Positions 1-8,820 of a stretch of DNA of 33,564 bases are shown here, in pieces (position 1 is the first letter of the stretch; each line of letters starts with the position of its first letter). Source of the stretch: Kitasatospora sp. DSM 101779 (GTDB taxonomy: Bacteria; Actinomycetota; Actinomycetes; Streptomycetales; Streptomycetaceae); NCBI RefSeq assembly GCF_025655475.1, contig NZ_JAHTIK010000001.1:3207712-3241275 (forward strand). Reading direction: 5' to 3'. The position numbers were made by a program, and so were the translations under genes. The notes below the pieces were generated by a model. That model saw nothing but the letters and a program-made list of their open reading frames with translations, did not search any database and was not told where the DNA came from.

Positions 1-452
1 GTACGGGCCGGCGCGGCCTCGGCGGCGGCCTGGACGGGGATCTCGATCTGGGCCTGCGGCTGCTCCGCGGGGGCGGCGGCAGCGGCGGCGGCAGCACGGG
101 TGCGGCGGGCCGGCTTCTCCTCGGCGGCCTTGGCGGCGGCGGGCGCCTCCTCGGCGGGGGCGGCGGCCTTGGCGGCGGTGCGCTTGGCGGCAGGAGCGGG
201 CGCGGCGGCTCCGGCGAGCAGCGGGTCGCCGCCGCTCTTCTCCTTGATGGCCTCGATGAGCTGGCTCTTGCGCATCCGTCCGGTACCGCTGATACCGAGG
301 CCCGTGGCGAGCTTCTGCAGCTCGGCGAGGACCAGGCCGTCGAGGCCTGCGGCGGCGCTGCGACGGCGCCTGGCCGGGGCCGCGGGGGCGGCGGCTGCGT
401 CCGACGCTTCTGCGTCCGGGCGCGCGCCCATCAGATCGGTGGTGTCGCTCAC
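1..452 (-). CDS. rho: Transcription termination factor Rho, N-terminal part (cut by window edge)
   Basis: About 150 N-terminal residues are visible. The start is GTG at 452, preceded by GGAAGGA at a good spacing; the protein begins MSDTTDLMGARPDAEAS. Residues 35-70 form a Rho_N helical domain (LDGLVLAELQKLASGLGISG, then RMRKSQLIEAIKEK). After it comes a long Ala/Pro/Lys/Arg-rich low-complexity stretch, the insertion typical of actinobacterial Rho. The RNA-binding and ATPase domains lie beyond the left edge. Rho is the hexameric RNA helicase that ends transcription. It is the last gene of the argS-lysA-hom-thrC-thrB-rho order conserved in Streptomyces, but a 557-bp gap separates it from thrB, so it is probably transcribed on its own. 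Identification rests on the Rho_N segment and gene order. Confidence 0.9.
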   Translation of the reverse strand, partial: MSDTTDLMGARPDAEASDAAAAPAAPARRRRSAAAGLDGLVLAELQKLATGLGISGTGRMRKSQLIEAIKEKSGGDPLLAGAAAPAPAAKRTAAKAAAPAEEAPAAAKAAEEKPARRTRAAAAAAAAPAEQPQAQIEIPVQAAAEAAPAR

Positions 453-974
453 TAAGGGTCCTTCCCTGGAGCGGACGTCGGCCTGTCTGGCTCGGCGACC
501 GGTTGTGCTGTCCTGACCAACGCCGAATCACGCTGGTCCGAGGCGGTCGTCCCCCCGAAAGGACCAGCCGATCGGGTGGACGCTGCGAAAGTGCGGTGCA
601 CTGTGGTGCGAAGTGGCGCGGTGGGCCGGTCTCGTGCCGGCCTCGCTGCCTGTGGTTCCCGGGCCCCCGTCGCGTGGCGGTACCTCGGGCTCCGCCCGCC
701 CGTGCCTCAGTGCGGAGGCCGCGGGTGGGAGTCAGGTGCCGTCACGGCTTCGGGATGCGCCTCAGTCGCGCAGGCAGGCTGCGTACGCGCTGTGGTGGGC
801 TCCCGGAAAATCGTGGTCCCGTCCTTCCGGACCCTGCAGGTGCGGACGGTGCCAACCTGAAGGGGCGGGATCGGGACGTGGCGCACCGAACCCCGGAGGG
901 TGTCTGGTGCAGCAATGAGATTAACACTACCGACCCCCTGACACATTCCCCAGCCCTGTTGTTGTCAATCGTTT
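453..974 (-). other. Long rho leader / intergenic region
   Basis: This gap has no convincing gene. Short open frames exist in it (for example 707-946 on the minus strand), but they lack ribosome binding sites and recognisable proteins. If the promoter candidate at 923-949 is used, rho would carry a leader of roughly 465 nt. Rho is autoregulated in other bacteria, so a long leader is plausible, but no specific element is recognised here. Confidence 0.4.
923..949 (-). promoter_or_regulatory. Candidate promoter for rho
   Basis: On the minus strand GGAAT (945-949) is followed 19 nt later by GTT (923-925), resembling the SigR-type pattern of Streptomyces. A TAGTGT -10-like hexamer overlaps it at 924-929 without a good -35. 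It is the only promoter-like segment I see upstream of rho, and it is weak evidence. Confidence 0.28.
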
Positions 975-1002
975 CCGTTCCCGCGGGTGTGGCCGCGTTC
1001 GG
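975..1002 (-). terminator. Imperfect hairpin after thrB
   Basis: An imperfect stem begins 8 bases beyond the thrB stop: CCG-AA-CGCGG pairs with CCGCG-GGAA-CGG around a short loop. There is no clear U-tract, which is usual in high-GC actinobacteria. It may end thrB transcripts. Confidence 0.3.
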
Positions 1003-1009
1003 TTTCGGC

Positions 1010-1927
1010 TCAGACGTCGAGCGGCAGGACGCACGCACCGGCACGGTCCAACTCCAGCCGGTGGGCGGCGAACTCGGGCCCGGCGAGGCCGAGCACCTTC
1101 TCCGCCGAGGCCTCGTCGGTGAGCGCCAGCACAGTCGGGCCCGCGCCGGAGATCACGGCCGGGACGTCGTGCGCGCGCAGGGCGGCCACAAGGGCGGCGC
1201 TGTCGGGCATCGCGGAGGCCCGGTAGTCCTGGTGGAGGCGGTCCTCGGTGGCCGTGAGCAACAGCTCGGGACGGCGGGTGAGCGCCTCGACCAGCAGGGC
1301 GGCGCGGCCGGCGTTGACGGCGGCGTCGGCCAGCGGGACGGTCTTGGGCAGCAGGCCGCGGGCGGTCTCGGTGAGCACCTCGGTGGCGGGGACGAAGACC
1401 ACCGGGACGACCTGGTCGGACGGGTCGAGCACGATGGTGCGGGCGCCGTCCTCGGCCGTCCAGGCGACGGTGAAGTTGCCGCGCAGGCAGGCGGCCACGT
1501 TGTCGGGGTGGCCCTCCAGGTCGGAGGCGAGGGCGAGCAGGGCGTCGTCGTCGAGCGTGTGCGCCCCGCCGATGGTGACGGCGCGGGCGGCGACGATGCC
1601 GGCGCAGATGGCGGCGGAGGACGAGCCGAGGCCGCGGCCGTGCGGTATGCGGTTGGCGCAGACCACCTCCAGGCCGCGGGGCTGGCCGCCGAGGCGGTCG
1701 AAGGCGGCCCGCATCGAGCGGACGACCAGGTGGCGCTCGTCGCGCGGCAGGCTGTCGCTGCCCTCGCCGGCGATGTCGACCGAGAGACCGGAGTCGGCGA
1801 CGCGGACGACGATGTCGTCGTAGAGACCCAGGGCGAGTCCGAAGGCGTCGAAGCCGGGGCCGAGGTTGGCGCTGGTCGCGGGGACCCGGACCCGGACGGC
1901 GGCGGCACGGAACGCAGGACCGGCCAT
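1010..1927 (-). CDS. thrB: Homoserine kinase
   Basis: This 305-aa protein phosphorylates homoserine to O-phosphohomoserine with ATP, feeding threonine synthase. It is a GHMP-superfamily kinase: the N-terminal PATSANLGPGFD motif is at residues 16-27 and the glycine/serine-rich ATP-binding motif IPHGRGLGSSSAA at 94-106. Length matches the family. The ATG at 1927 has AGGAG about 10 nt upstream. thrB follows thrC but is separated by 327 bp with a strong hairpin after thrC and its own promoter candidate, so it may be expressed separately from hom-thrC. Confidence 0.96.
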   Translation of the reverse strand: MAGPAFRAAAVRVRVPATSANLGPGFDAFGLALGLYDDIVVRVADSGLSVDIAGEGSDSLPRDERHLVVRSMRAAFDRLGGQPRGLEVVCANRIPHGRGLGSSSAAICAGIVAARAVTIGGAHTLDDDALLALASDLEGHPDNVAACLRGNFTVAWTAEDGARTIVLDPSDQVVPVVFVPATEVLTETARGLLPKTVPLADAAVNAGRAALLVEALTRRPELLLTATEDRLHQDYRASAMPDSAALVAALRAHDVPAVISGAGPTVLALTDEASAEKVLGLAGPEFAAHRLELDRAGACVLPLDV

Positions 1928-2052
1928 GCGGTGGACTCTCCTGGGGAGTGAGGGCTGCCCGATGGGGTGGGGCCAGCGGTGGTACGGCAGCGGGGCCCTG
2001 GACTCCAGGAACCCGGCAGTGCGGGAATGTGTGCGCCGATGCGCGTCCCGAC

Positions 2053-2079
2053 GGAACCAGCCTATCGAAGACAGGTTCC
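2053..2079 (-). promoter_or_regulatory. Candidate thrB promoter flanked by an inverted repeat
   Basis: A TAGGCT -10 hexamer (minus strand, 2059-2064) lies about 130 nt upstream of the thrB start. It sits inside an inverted repeat, GGAACC at 2053-2058 and GGTTCC at 2074-2079. No clear -35 is seen. The repeat could be a regulator site covering the -10. Confidence 0.35.
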
Positions 2080-2172
2080 ACAGCGGTACACCCTGCTCGG
2101 CACCGATCCGCCGTGTTGCCGTTTGTGGCCGGAAACGATGCGGAAATGAGCCGGGAAATCAGCGCGGAATCA

Positions 2173-2184
2173 ACACGTACGTGT
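2173..2184. repeat. 12-bp perfect palindrome upstream of thrB
   Basis: ACACGTACGTGT is a perfect 12-bp palindrome between the thrC hairpin and the thrB promoter candidate. It could be a protein-binding site. No regulator is assigned. Confidence 0.3.
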
Positions 2185-2200
2185 CATCGCCGGACGGCCG

Positions 2201-2228
2201 CGGGCCGACCCCCGAAAGGGTCGGCCCG
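2201..2228 (-). terminator. Hairpin terminator after thrC
   Basis: CGGGCCGACCC and GGGTCGGCCCG form a perfect 11-bp stem around a 6-nt loop (CCGAAA), starting 27 bases past the thrC stop. It is a strong GC hairpin without a U-tract, as is common in Streptomyces, and probably limits read-through into thrB. Confidence 0.7.
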
Positions 2229-2254
2229 GGGCACGCGGCGCGGCTGAGCCGCCG

Positions 2255-3355
2255 TCAGTCGAGCAGTCCGAGGCGGCGCGCGGCGGACTCGGCGTCGACC
2301 GGGACGATCTCCGGGCGCTGCGGGGCGCCGGCCACCGCCCAGTCCGGGTCCTTGAGGCCGTTGCCGGTCACGGTGCAGACGATCCGCTGGCCCGGGTCCA
2401 CCAGACCGGCCTCGGCCTTGGCCAGCAGGCCGGCCACGCCGGAGGCCGAGGAGGGCTCCACGAAGACGCCTTCCTTGGAGGCCAACAGCCGGTAGGCGGA
2501 CAGGATCTGACGGTCGGTCACCTTGTCGATGAGGCCGCCGGACTCGTCGCGCGCGGCGATCGCGAAGTCCCACGAGGCCGGGTTGCCGATCCGGATCGCG
2601 GTGGCGATGGTCTGCGGCGAGCGGACGGGGGCGCCGTCGACGATCGGGGCCGAACCGGCCGCCTGGAAGCCCCACATGCGCGGGGTGCGGGTGGCCAGGC
2701 CGTCCGCGGCGTACTCCCGGTAGCCCTTCCAGTACGCGGTGATGTTGCCCGCGTTGCCGACCGGCAGGACGTGGATGTCGGGGGCGTCGCCGAGCATGTC
2801 GACGATCTCGAAGGCCGCGGTCTTCTGGCCCTCGATGCGCACCGGGTTCACCGAATTCACCAGCGCCACCGGGTACTTCTCGGACAGCTCGCGGGCGAGC
2901 GTGAGGCAGTCGTCGAAGTTGCCGTCCACCTGCAGGATCTGCGCGCCGTGGATGATGGCCTGGCCCATCTTGCCGAGGGCGATCTTGCCCTGCGGGACGA
3001 GCACCGCCGGCACCATGCCGGCCCGCACCGCGTAGGCGGCGGCGGAGGCGGAGGTGTTGCCGGTGGAGGCGCAGATGACGGCCTGGGCGCCGTCCTCCTT
3101 CGCCTTGGAGATGGCCATCGTCATGCCGCGGTCCTTGAAGGACCCGGTGGGGTTGGCGCCCTCGACCTTGAGGTACACGTCGCAGCCGGTGCGCTCGGAG
3201 AGCACCCGGGCGGGGACGAGCGGCGTGCCGCCCTCCAGCAGGGTCACCACGGGCGTCGCCTCGGTGACCGGCAGCCGGTCGCGGTACTCCTCGATCAGGC
3301 CGCGCCACTGGTGGGTGCGGGCGCCGCTCACTCTGCTCTCGGCGATGGCGTTCAT
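2255..3355 (-). CDS. thrC: Threonine synthase
   Basis: This 366-aa PLP-dependent enzyme converts O-phosphohomoserine to threonine. The PLP lysine is Lys74 within [10 protein letters not shown], and a GNAGNI phosphate-binding loop lies near residue 200, both typical of fold-type II threonine synthases. The ATG at 3355 (protein [17 protein letters not shown]) was chosen because GAAGGGGAG lies 8 nt upstream, overlapping the stop of hom; the two genes are only 5 bp apart and are likely translationally coupled. A strong hairpin follows the gene. Confidence 0.96.
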   Translation of the reverse strand: MNAIAESRVSGARTHQWRGLIEEYRDRLPVTEATPVVTLLEGGTPLVPARVLSERTGCDVYLKVEGANPTGSFKDRGMTMAISKAKEDGAQAVICASTGNTSASAAAYAVRAGMVPAVLVPQGKIALGKMGQAIIHGAQILQVDGNFDDCLTLARELSEKYPVALVNSVNPVRIEGQKTAAFEIVDMLGDAPDIHVLPVGNAGNITAYWKGYREYAADGLATRTPRMWGFQAAGSAPIVDGAPVRSPQTIATAIRIGNPASWDFAIAARDESGGLIDKVTDRQILSAYRLLASKEGVFVEPSSASGVAGLLAKAEAGLVDPGQRIVCTVTGNGLKDPDWAVAGAPQRPEIVPVDAESAARRLGLLD

Positions 3356-3360
3356 GTCGA

Positions 3361-4653
3361 TTACTCCCCTTCGACCCGCATGATGCTGGCCACGTCGCGC
3401 ACGCTGTCCAGCGCGCGGAGCTTGTCGACCGTCGCCGACAGCGCGGCGTCGGTGGCGCGGTGGGTGACCACGACGAGCGAGGCGTCGCCGTCGCGGCCCT
3501 GCTGGCGCACGGTGTCGATGGAGACGCCGTGCTCGGCGAAGACGGACGCGACCTGGGCGAGCACGCCCGCACGGTCGTCGACGTCCAGGCTGACGTGGTA
3601 GCGGGTGACGACCTCGTCCATCGGCTTGGCCGGCAGGCGGGTGTACACCGAGTCGCCCGGGCCGGTGGCGCCGGCCAGCTTGTTGCGGCAGACCGCGACG
3701 AGGTCGCCGAGGACGGCGGAGGCGGTCGGCGAACCGCCGGCGCCCGGGCCGTAGAACATCAGCCGGCCGGCCGCCTCGGACTCCACGAACACCGCGTTGT
3801 ACGCCTCGCGGACGGAGGCCAGCGGGTGCGACAGCGGGATCATCGCCGGGTGGACGCGGGCGGTCACCGACTCGCCGTCCGCGGCGCGCTCGCAGATCGC
3901 CAGCAGCTTGACCACGCAGCCCATCTGCTTGGCCGAGGCGATGTCCGCGGCGGTCACCTCGGTGATGCCCTCGCGGTACACCTCGGCGGCGGTCACCCGG
4001 GTGTGGAAGGCGATGCCGGCCAGGATCGCGGCCTTGGCGGCGGCGTCGAAGCCCTCGACGTCCGCGGTCGGGTCGGCCTCGGCGTAACCCAGCGCGGTGG
4101 CCTCCTCCAGCGCCTCGGAGTACCCGGCGCCGGTGGTGTCCATCTTGTCGAGGATGAAGTTGGTGGTGCCGTTGACGATGCCCAGCACCCGGTTGACCTT
4201 GTCGCCGGCCAGCGACTCGCGCAGCGGGCGGATCAGCGGGATCGCACCGGCCACCGCAGCCTCGTAGTACAGGTCGACACCGGCCGCGGCGGCCTTCTCG
4301 TGCAGCTCGGCGCCGTCCTGGGCGAGCAGCGCCTTGTTGGCGGAGACCACCGAGGCGCCGTTGGCGAAGGCCGACAGGATGTGCTGTTTGGACGGCTCGA
4401 TGCCGCCGACCACCTCGACCACCACGTCGATGTCGCCGCGGTTGACCAGGGCCTGCGCGTCGGTGGTGATCAGGTGCTCGGGCACCCCGGGGCGCGGGCG
4501 GCCGGCCCGGCGCACGGCGATCCCGGCGAGTTCGACCGGCGCGCCGATCCGCGCGGCGAGGTCGTCGGCCGTCGTCGTCATGATGCGCGCCACCTCGGAG
4601 CCCACCACACCACAGCCCAGCAACGCCACCTTCAGCGGGCGCGTACGCATCAT
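3361..4653 (-). CDS. hom: Homoserine dehydrogenase
   Basis: This 430-aa enzyme reduces aspartate semialdehyde to homoserine with NAD(P)H, the branch point to threonine and methionine. The N-terminal Rossmann motif GCGVVG is at residues 13-18; the catalytic domain includes the [14 protein letters not shown] segment; a C-terminal ACT domain (from about residue 355, [19 protein letters not shown]) is the usual threonine feedback site. Two adjacent ATGs (4653 and 4650) are possible starts; GGAG lies 4 or 7 nt upstream, so 4650 is nearly as likely. It is followed at 5 bp by thrC and preceded by lysA across 129 bp. Confidence 0.95.
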   Translation of the reverse strand: MMRTRPLKVALLGCGVVGSEVARIMTTTADDLAARIGAPVELAGIAVRRAGRPRPGVPEHLITTDAQALVNRGDIDVVVEVVGGIEPSKQHILSAFANGASVVSANKALLAQDGAELHEKAAAAGVDLYYEAAVAGAIPLIRPLRESLAGDKVNRVLGIVNGTTNFILDKMDTTGAGYSEALEEATALGYAEADPTADVEGFDAAAKAAILAGIAFHTRVTAAEVYREGITEVTAADIASAKQMGCVVKLLAICERAADGESVTARVHPAMIPLSHPLASVREAYNAVFVESEAAGRLMFYGPGAGGSPTASAVLGDLVAVCRNKLAGATGPGDSVYTRLPAKPMDEVVTRYHVSLDVDDRAGVLAQVASVFAEHGVSIDTVRQQGRDGDASLVVVTHRATDAALSATVDKLRALDSVRDVASIMRVEGE

Positions 4654-4782
4654 CCGACTCCGCTCTGCATTCTCGGTCTCCGCCGGGCAATTCCCGATGC
4701 CCGACGGTATTCGGTCTCTACCAGTCTCCGGGACTTTCCGCACGGATCTACGGCCGGTCCATGATCTGAGACAAGGATTTCG

Positions 4783-6177
4783 TCAGCCGATATCCAGACG
4801 CAGGAGATCCTCCTCCGTCTCGCGCCTGACGATCACCCGCGCCGCACCGTTCTGGACGGCGACCACGGGAGGCTTGAGGGCGTGGTTGTAGTTGCTGGCC
4901 ATCGACCGGCAGTACGCGCCGGTGGCCGGCACCGCGATCAGGTCCCCGGCGGCCAGGTCGGCCGGCAGGAAGGCGTCGCGGACCACGATGTCGCCGGACT
5001 CGCAGTGCTTGCCCACCACGCGGACCAGCATCGGTTCGGCATCGCTGGTGCGGGAGACCAGCGCGACGGAGTACTCGGCGTCGTACAGCGCGGTGCGGAT
5101 GTTGTCCGACATGCCGCCGTCCACGCTGACGTAGGTGCGCAGGCCGTCCAGCGGCTTCACCGTGCCGACCTCGTACAGGGTGAAGGCGGTCGGGCCGACG
5201 ATCGCACGGCCCGGCTCCACCGACAGCCGCGGCGCGGCCAGGTCCGCGGCGAAGCACTCGCGGCGGACGATCTCCGCCAGCGAGGCGGCGATCTCTGCGG
5301 GCTCCCGGGGGTCGTCCTCGCTGGTGTAGGCGATGCCGAGGCCGCCGCCCAGGTCGATCTCGGGCAGCTCGATGCCGTGCTCGTCCCGGATCTGCGCCAG
5401 CAGGCCGACCACCCGGCGGGCCGCCACCTCGAAGCCGGCGGTGTCGAAGATCTGCGAGCCGATGTGCGAGTGGATGCCGCGCAGCTCCAGGGCCGCCGGG
5501 TGGGCGAGCACCCGGCGGACGGCCTCGGCCGCGGCGCCGCCGTTCAGCGACAGGCCGAACTTCTGGTCCTCGTGCGCGGTGGCGATGAACTCGTGGGTGT
5601 GCGCCTCGACGCCGACCGTGATCCGGATCAGCACCTTCTGGCGGACGCCCTGCCGCTCGGCGACCGCCGCCAGCCGCTCGATCTCCTCGTACGAGTCGAC
5701 GACGACGTGGCCGACCCCGGCCTTCACCGCCTGCTCCAGCTCGTGCACCGACTTGTTGTTGCCGTGCAGCGCCAGGCGCTCCCCCGGCATGCCGGCGGCC
5801 AGCGCCACGGCCAGCTCGCCGCCGCTGCAGACGTCGAGGTTGAGGCCCTCCTCGTGCAGCCAGCGGACGACCGCCTTGGAGAGGAAGGCCTTGCCGGCGT
5901 AGTAGACGTCCGCGTCCGCCCCGAAGGCGTCCCGCCAGGCGCGGGCCCGGGCCCGGAAGTCCGCCTCGTCCATCAGGTAGGCGGGGGTGCCGAACTCGGC
6001 CGCCAGCGCCTTCACGTCGAGGCCGCCGACGGTCACGACGCCGTCCTCGTTGCGGGTGACGGTCCTCGACCACACCTTCGGGTCGAGCGCGTTCACGTCG
6101 CTCGGCGGGGCGAGGTAGTGCCCCTCGGGCAGCACGTCGCCGTGGCGGGGGCCTGCGGGGTGGGCGGAGCGGCTCAT
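4783..6177 (-). CDS. lysA: Diaminopimelate decarboxylase
   Basis: This 464-aa PLP enzyme decarboxylates meso-diaminopimelate to lysine, the last step of lysine synthesis. The fold-type III barrel has PLP Lys96 in [10 protein letters not shown], the HSHIGSQ segment, the glycine loop [15 protein letters not shown], and CESGD with the active-site cysteine near residue 390. The ATG at 6177 has AAGGAAG 9 nt upstream. It lies 89 bp after argS, the argS-lysA order found in many actinobacteria, and may share its transcript. Confidence 0.96.
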   Translation of the reverse strand: MSRSAHPAGPRHGDVLPEGHYLAPPSDVNALDPKVWSRTVTRNEDGVVTVGGLDVKALAAEFGTPAYLMDEADFRARARAWRDAFGADADVYYAGKAFLSKAVVRWLHEEGLNLDVCSGGELAVALAAGMPGERLALHGNNKSVHELEQAVKAGVGHVVVDSYEEIERLAAVAERQGVRQKVLIRITVGVEAHTHEFIATAHEDQKFGLSLNGGAAAEAVRRVLAHPAALELRGIHSHIGSQIFDTAGFEVAARRVVGLLAQIRDEHGIELPEIDLGGGLGIAYTSEDDPREPAEIAASLAEIVRRECFAADLAAPRLSVEPGRAIVGPTAFTLYEVGTVKPLDGLRTYVSVDGGMSDNIRTALYDAEYSVALVSRTSDAEPMLVRVVGKHCESGDIVVRDAFLPADLAAGDLIAVPATGAYCRSMASNYNHALKPPVVAVQNGAARVIVRRETEEDLLRLDIG

Positions 6178-6266
6178 CTGTGGCTACTTCCTTGGCTTAT
6201 GGCGAGGGGCGGCGCACGGTCTCCTTCGACCGTCCGCCGCCCCCGTCGTGCGCATGGGGGTCGTGC

Positions 6267-7928
6267 TTACATCCGCTCGGGGGCGGAGACGCCGAGCAGC
6301 GTCAGGCCGTTGGCGAGCACCGTGCGCGTCGCCTCGACCAGCCAGAGGCGCGCACGGTGCGTGTCCGTGAGCTCCTCGTCGCCCTTCGGCAGGAACATGC
6401 AGTTCTCGTACAGGCGGTGGTATTTGCCCGCGAGGTCCTCCAGGTAGCGCGCGACCCGGTGGGGCTCGCGCAGCTCGCCGGCCGTGGCGATGACCCGCGG
6501 GAACTCGCCCAGCGCGCCGAGCATGTCGCTCTCCCACTGGGTGGCGAGCAGCTCCGGCTTGAAGTCCTCGGCCGCGCCCTTGTCGACGCCGAGCTCGGCG
6601 GCCTTGCGCGCCACGCCGCACATCCGGGTGTGCGCGTACTGCACGTAGAAGACCGGGTTCTCGTTCGACTGGCTGGTGACCAGGTCGATGTCGATGGTGA
6701 TGGTGGAGTCGGTCGAGGAACGCGCCAGCATGTACCGCGCCGCGTCCACGCCGATCCAGTCGACGACGTCGTCGATGGTGATGATGTTGCCGGCGCGCTT
6801 GGAGAGGCGCACCTCCTGGCCGTCGCGCAGCATCTTGACGAACTGGCCGATCCGGACCTCGATGTTGCGGTCCATGTCGTCGCCGGCGCAGGCCGCGATG
6901 GCCTTGAGCCGGTTGACGTAGCCGTGGTGGTCGGCGCCGAGCATGTAGACGGAGACCTCGGAGCCGCGGTCCCGCTTGCTCAGGTAGTAGGCGGCGTCGG
7001 CGGCGAAGTAGGTGGTCTCGCCGTCGGCCTTGATCAGGACGCGGTCCTTGTCGTCGCCGAAGTCCGTGGTGCGCAGCCAGATGGCGCCGTCCTGGTCGAA
7101 GACGTGGCCCTGCTCGCGCAGCCGGTCGATGGCCTGCTCGACGGCGCCCGACTCGTGCAGCGACTTCTCCGAGAACCAGGTGTCGAAGTGCACCCCGAAC
7201 TCTTCCATCGACCGCTTGATCTCGGCGACCATCAGCTTGAGGCCCTCGGCGCGGAAGACCTGGAGCTGCTCGTCCTCGGGCAGGTCGAGCACGCCCGGCA
7301 CGCCGTCGGTGATCGCCTTGGCGATGTCGCCGATGTACTCGCCGACGTAGCCGTCCTCGGGGACGGGCTTCCCGTTGGCGACGGCCTGCAGCGACCGGGC
7401 GAACTTGGTGATCTGCACGCCGGCGTCGTTGAGGTAGTACTCGGTGGTGACGTCGGCGCCGGTGGCGCGCAGGACGCGGGCCAGCGAGTCGCCGACGGCC
7501 GCCCAGCGGACGCCGCCGATGTGGATCGGGCCGGTCGGGTTGGCCGACACGAACTCCAGGTTGATCTTCAGGCCCTTGAGGGCCTCGTTCCGGCCGTACG
7601 CCTGGCCGGCCTCGACCACCGTGCGGGCCAGCAGGCCCTGGGCGGCGGCGTCGAGGGTGATGTTCAGGAAGCCCGGACCGGCGATGTCGACCTTCGCGAC
7701 GCCGGTGGTCTCTCGCAGGCGGGCGGCCAGCAGTTCCGCGACGGCTCGCGGCGGCATGCCTGCCGGCTTCGCGAGCTGGAGGGCCACGTTGGTGGCGTAG
7801 TCGCCGTGGTCCCTGTTCTTGGGCCGCTCGACCGTCACGTGCTCGGGCACGGCGACGGCCAGCTCGCCCGCCTCGACGGCGGCGCTCACTGCGGCCTGGA
7901 CTGCCTGGGAAAGCTCTGCGGGTGTCAC
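6267..7928 (-). CDS. argS: Arginyl-tRNA synthetase
   Basis: This 553-aa class I synthetase charges tRNA-Arg. An N-terminal additional domain spans about residues 1-90. The HIGH-type signature is PTGPIHIGG (HIGG at 136-139) and the KMSKS-like loop is LSKRAGN (375-381). The C-terminal anticodon-binding domain has YVQYAHTRMCG and ends LTLLGVSAPERM. The GTG start at 7928 (MTPAELSQAV) was chosen because a TACGCT -10 hexamer ends 7 nt before it, fitting a leaderless transcript; an in-frame extension further upstream does not look like protein. A tRNA-Arg gene lies only about 700 bp away. Confidence 0.96.
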   Translation of the reverse strand: MTPAELSQAVQAAVSAAVEAGELAVAVPEHVTVERPKNRDHGDYATNVALQLAKPAGMPPRAVAELLAARLRETTGVAKVDIAGPGFLNITLDAAAQGLLARTVVEAGQAYGRNEALKGLKINLEFVSANPTGPIHIGGVRWAAVGDSLARVLRATGADVTTEYYLNDAGVQITKFARSLQAVANGKPVPEDGYVGEYIGDIAKAITDGVPGVLDLPEDEQLQVFRAEGLKLMVAEIKRSMEEFGVHFDTWFSEKSLHESGAVEQAIDRLREQGHVFDQDGAIWLRTTDFGDDKDRVLIKADGETTYFAADAAYYLSKRDRGSEVSVYMLGADHHGYVNRLKAIAACAGDDMDRNIEVRIGQFVKMLRDGQEVRLSKRAGNIITIDDVVDWIGVDAARYMLARSSTDSTITIDIDLVTSQSNENPVFYVQYAHTRMCGVARKAAELGVDKGAAEDFKPELLATQWESDMLGALGEFPRVIATAGELREPHRVARYLEDLAGKYHRLYENCMFLPKGDEELTDTHRARLWLVEATRTVLANGLTLLGVSAPERM

Positions 7929-7935
7929 GACGCCA

Positions 7936-7941
7936 AGCGTA
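7936..7941 (-). promoter_or_regulatory. -10 element for leaderless argS
   Basis: TACGCT on the minus strand, separated from the GTG start by exactly 7 nt, places the transcription start at or next to the start codon. No Shine-Dalgarno sequence is present. No clear -35. Confidence 0.5.
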
Positions 7942-8010
7942 GGCGAGACGGGGTGTCCGTCCGCCACCCGGTTTACCCGTTGAGACGAGTTGCACCAGGG
8001 AGCGGGACCG

Positions 8011-8493
8011 TCAAGGGCGATCTGTTCGCCGAGAGCGGAATGCGGTGGCGTGCTCGGAGCGCTCGCCGCCGCCGAAGGCGTAGCCGGCCGGGCGCTCGCC
8101 GCCCGGCCCGGCCTCCGGGTCCTGCTGCAGCAGCCGGCGCACCAGCGCGACCAGGTCCGCGGGGTCGAAGGGCTTCGCGAGGTAGCCGTCCACACCGACG
8201 GACTCGCCCCGGTCGAGGTCGGCCGGGGTGCAGGCGCTGACGATCGCGATCGGCAGGGCCCTGGTCTCCGCGGAGGCCCGCAGCCGGGCGGCGGTCTTCA
8301 GACCGTCGAGCCGCGGCATCACCACGTCGAGGGTCACCACGTCGGGGCGCACCCGGCGGACGACCTCCAGGCATTCGGCGCCGTCGGCGGCGGTGACCAC
8401 CTCGAAGCCTTCGAGCTCGAGGTTCACTCTGATCAGCTGGCGGATCACCTCGCTGTCGTCCACCACGAGGACCCGCCCGGACGTTCCCGGCAC
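8011..8493 (-). CDS. Single-domain response regulator
   Basis: This 160-aa protein is a stand-alone receiver (REC) domain with a short Gly/Arg-rich tail and no output domain. The acidic pair is Asp12-Asp13, the phosphoacceptor is Asp56 in VVTLDVVMP, the switch residue is Ser86 and the conserved lysine is Lys107 in YLAKPF. The GTG at 8493 is preferred: upstream codons encode low-complexity Gly/Arg, and a TACCCT -10 hexamer ends 7 nt before it, suggesting a leaderless message. No histidine kinase is adjacent, so its partner is unknown. It sits between argS and tRNA-Arg. Confidence 0.88.
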   Translation of the reverse strand: MPGTSGRVLVVDDSEVIRQLIRVNLELEGFEVVTAADGAECLEVVRRVRPDVVTLDVVMPRLDGLKTAARLRASAETRALPIAIVSACTPADLDRGESVGVDGYLAKPFDPADLVALVRRLLQQDPEAGPGGERPAGYAFGGGERSEHATAFRSRRTDRP

Positions 8494-8500
8494 ATCACCG

Positions 8501-8506
8501 AGGGTA
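8501..8506 (-). promoter_or_regulatory. -10 element for leaderless response regulator gene
   Basis: TACCCT on the minus strand, 7 nt from the GTG start, with no Shine-Dalgarno between them. Same arrangement as argS. Confidence 0.45.
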
Positions 8507-8609
8507 GCCGCGCGCCCACCCCCGCGTCCGGCCTTTCCCGACTTCCACCCCCCGGCGAACGGCCGCGCCGCCCCGCGAAACCCGTGCACGGATCACCCGG
8601 CGGGCCTGG

Positions 8610-8615
8610 TAGTGT
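8610..8615 (+). promoter_or_regulatory. Candidate -10 for tRNA-Arg
   Basis: TAGTGT lies 31 nt before the mature tRNA 5' end. There is no good -35, so this is a weak candidate. Confidence 0.35.
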
Positions 8616-8646
8616 TCTCCACGTCGCAGCAAGCGACGGCCGAAAG

Positions 8647-8718
8647 GCCCCCGTAGCTCAGGGGATAGAGCACCGCCCTCCGGAGGCGGGTGCGTAGGTT
8701 CGAATCCTACCGGGGGCA
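8647..8718 (+). tRNA. tRNA-Arg(CCG)
   Basis: The 72-nt cloverleaf is complete: acceptor GCCCCCG/CGGGGGC, D-stem GCTC/GAGC, anticodon stem CCGCC/GGCGG with loop CTCCGGA (anticodon CCG, reading CGG), T-stem GTAGG/CCTAC with loop TTCGAAT, discriminator A. CCA is not encoded. Everything from the anticodon stem onward (8673 on) belongs to the att repeat, so the 3' part of this functional tRNA was contributed by the integrated element. Confidence 0.97.
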
Positions 8719-8733
8719 CTTCACAGCAAGTGC
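8673..8733 (+). repeat. attL (61-bp direct repeat, copy 1)
   Basis: This is identical to 14216-14276. It starts in the tRNA-Arg anticodon stem, covers the T-arm and acceptor 3' strand, and runs 15 bp past the discriminator base. Integration within this identity block rebuilds a full tRNA here. Confidence 0.95.
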
Positions 8734-8737
8734 AGCA

Positions 8738-8777
8738 AAGGCCCAGCCCAGCGGATCACACCGCCAGGCCGGGCCTT
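8738..8777 (+). terminator. Element-borne terminator for tRNA-Arg
   Basis: An imperfect hairpin with AAGGCCC/GGGCCTT at its base and GCGG/CCGC near the loop is followed by CGTCGTTT. It lies just inside the element, 20 nt after the tRNA, and resembles the chromosomal hairpin at 14282-14310, which also ends GGGCCTTCGTCGTT. It also lies downstream of int on the other strand. Confidence 0.7.
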
Positions 8778-8802
8778 CGTCGTTTCCGGGGCAGGATCCG
8801 CC

Positions 8803-8820
8803 CGTGCCACTCACGTGCCA
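8803..8820 (+). promoter_or_regulatory. Candidate integrase arm sites, left end
   Basis: Two direct CGTGCCA repeats at 8803-8809 and 8814-8820, 11 bp apart start to start, the second followed by GAT. The same pair with the same spacing occurs at the right end (14099-14116). The left pair overlaps the int stop codon. Confidence 0.55.

Noticed and set aside
707..946. 79-aa minus-strand open frame in the rho leader
   Set aside because: No ribosome binding site, Pro/Arg/Thr-rich composition and no recognisable protein; treated as leader.
503..1951. Long plus-strand open frame opposite thrB and the rho leader
   Set aside because: It is a GC-rich antisense shadow of thrB: low-complexity Gly/Val/Arg sequence, no ribosome binding site, no family resemblance. 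The same applies to the long antisense frames at 2771-3601, 3460-4764, 4882-6447, 6180-8240, 8730-10268 and 27276-29423.
7929..8010. T-box leader for argS
   Set aside because: The gap is only 82 bp and a -10 hexamer lies 7 nt before the start codon, leaving no room for a leader.
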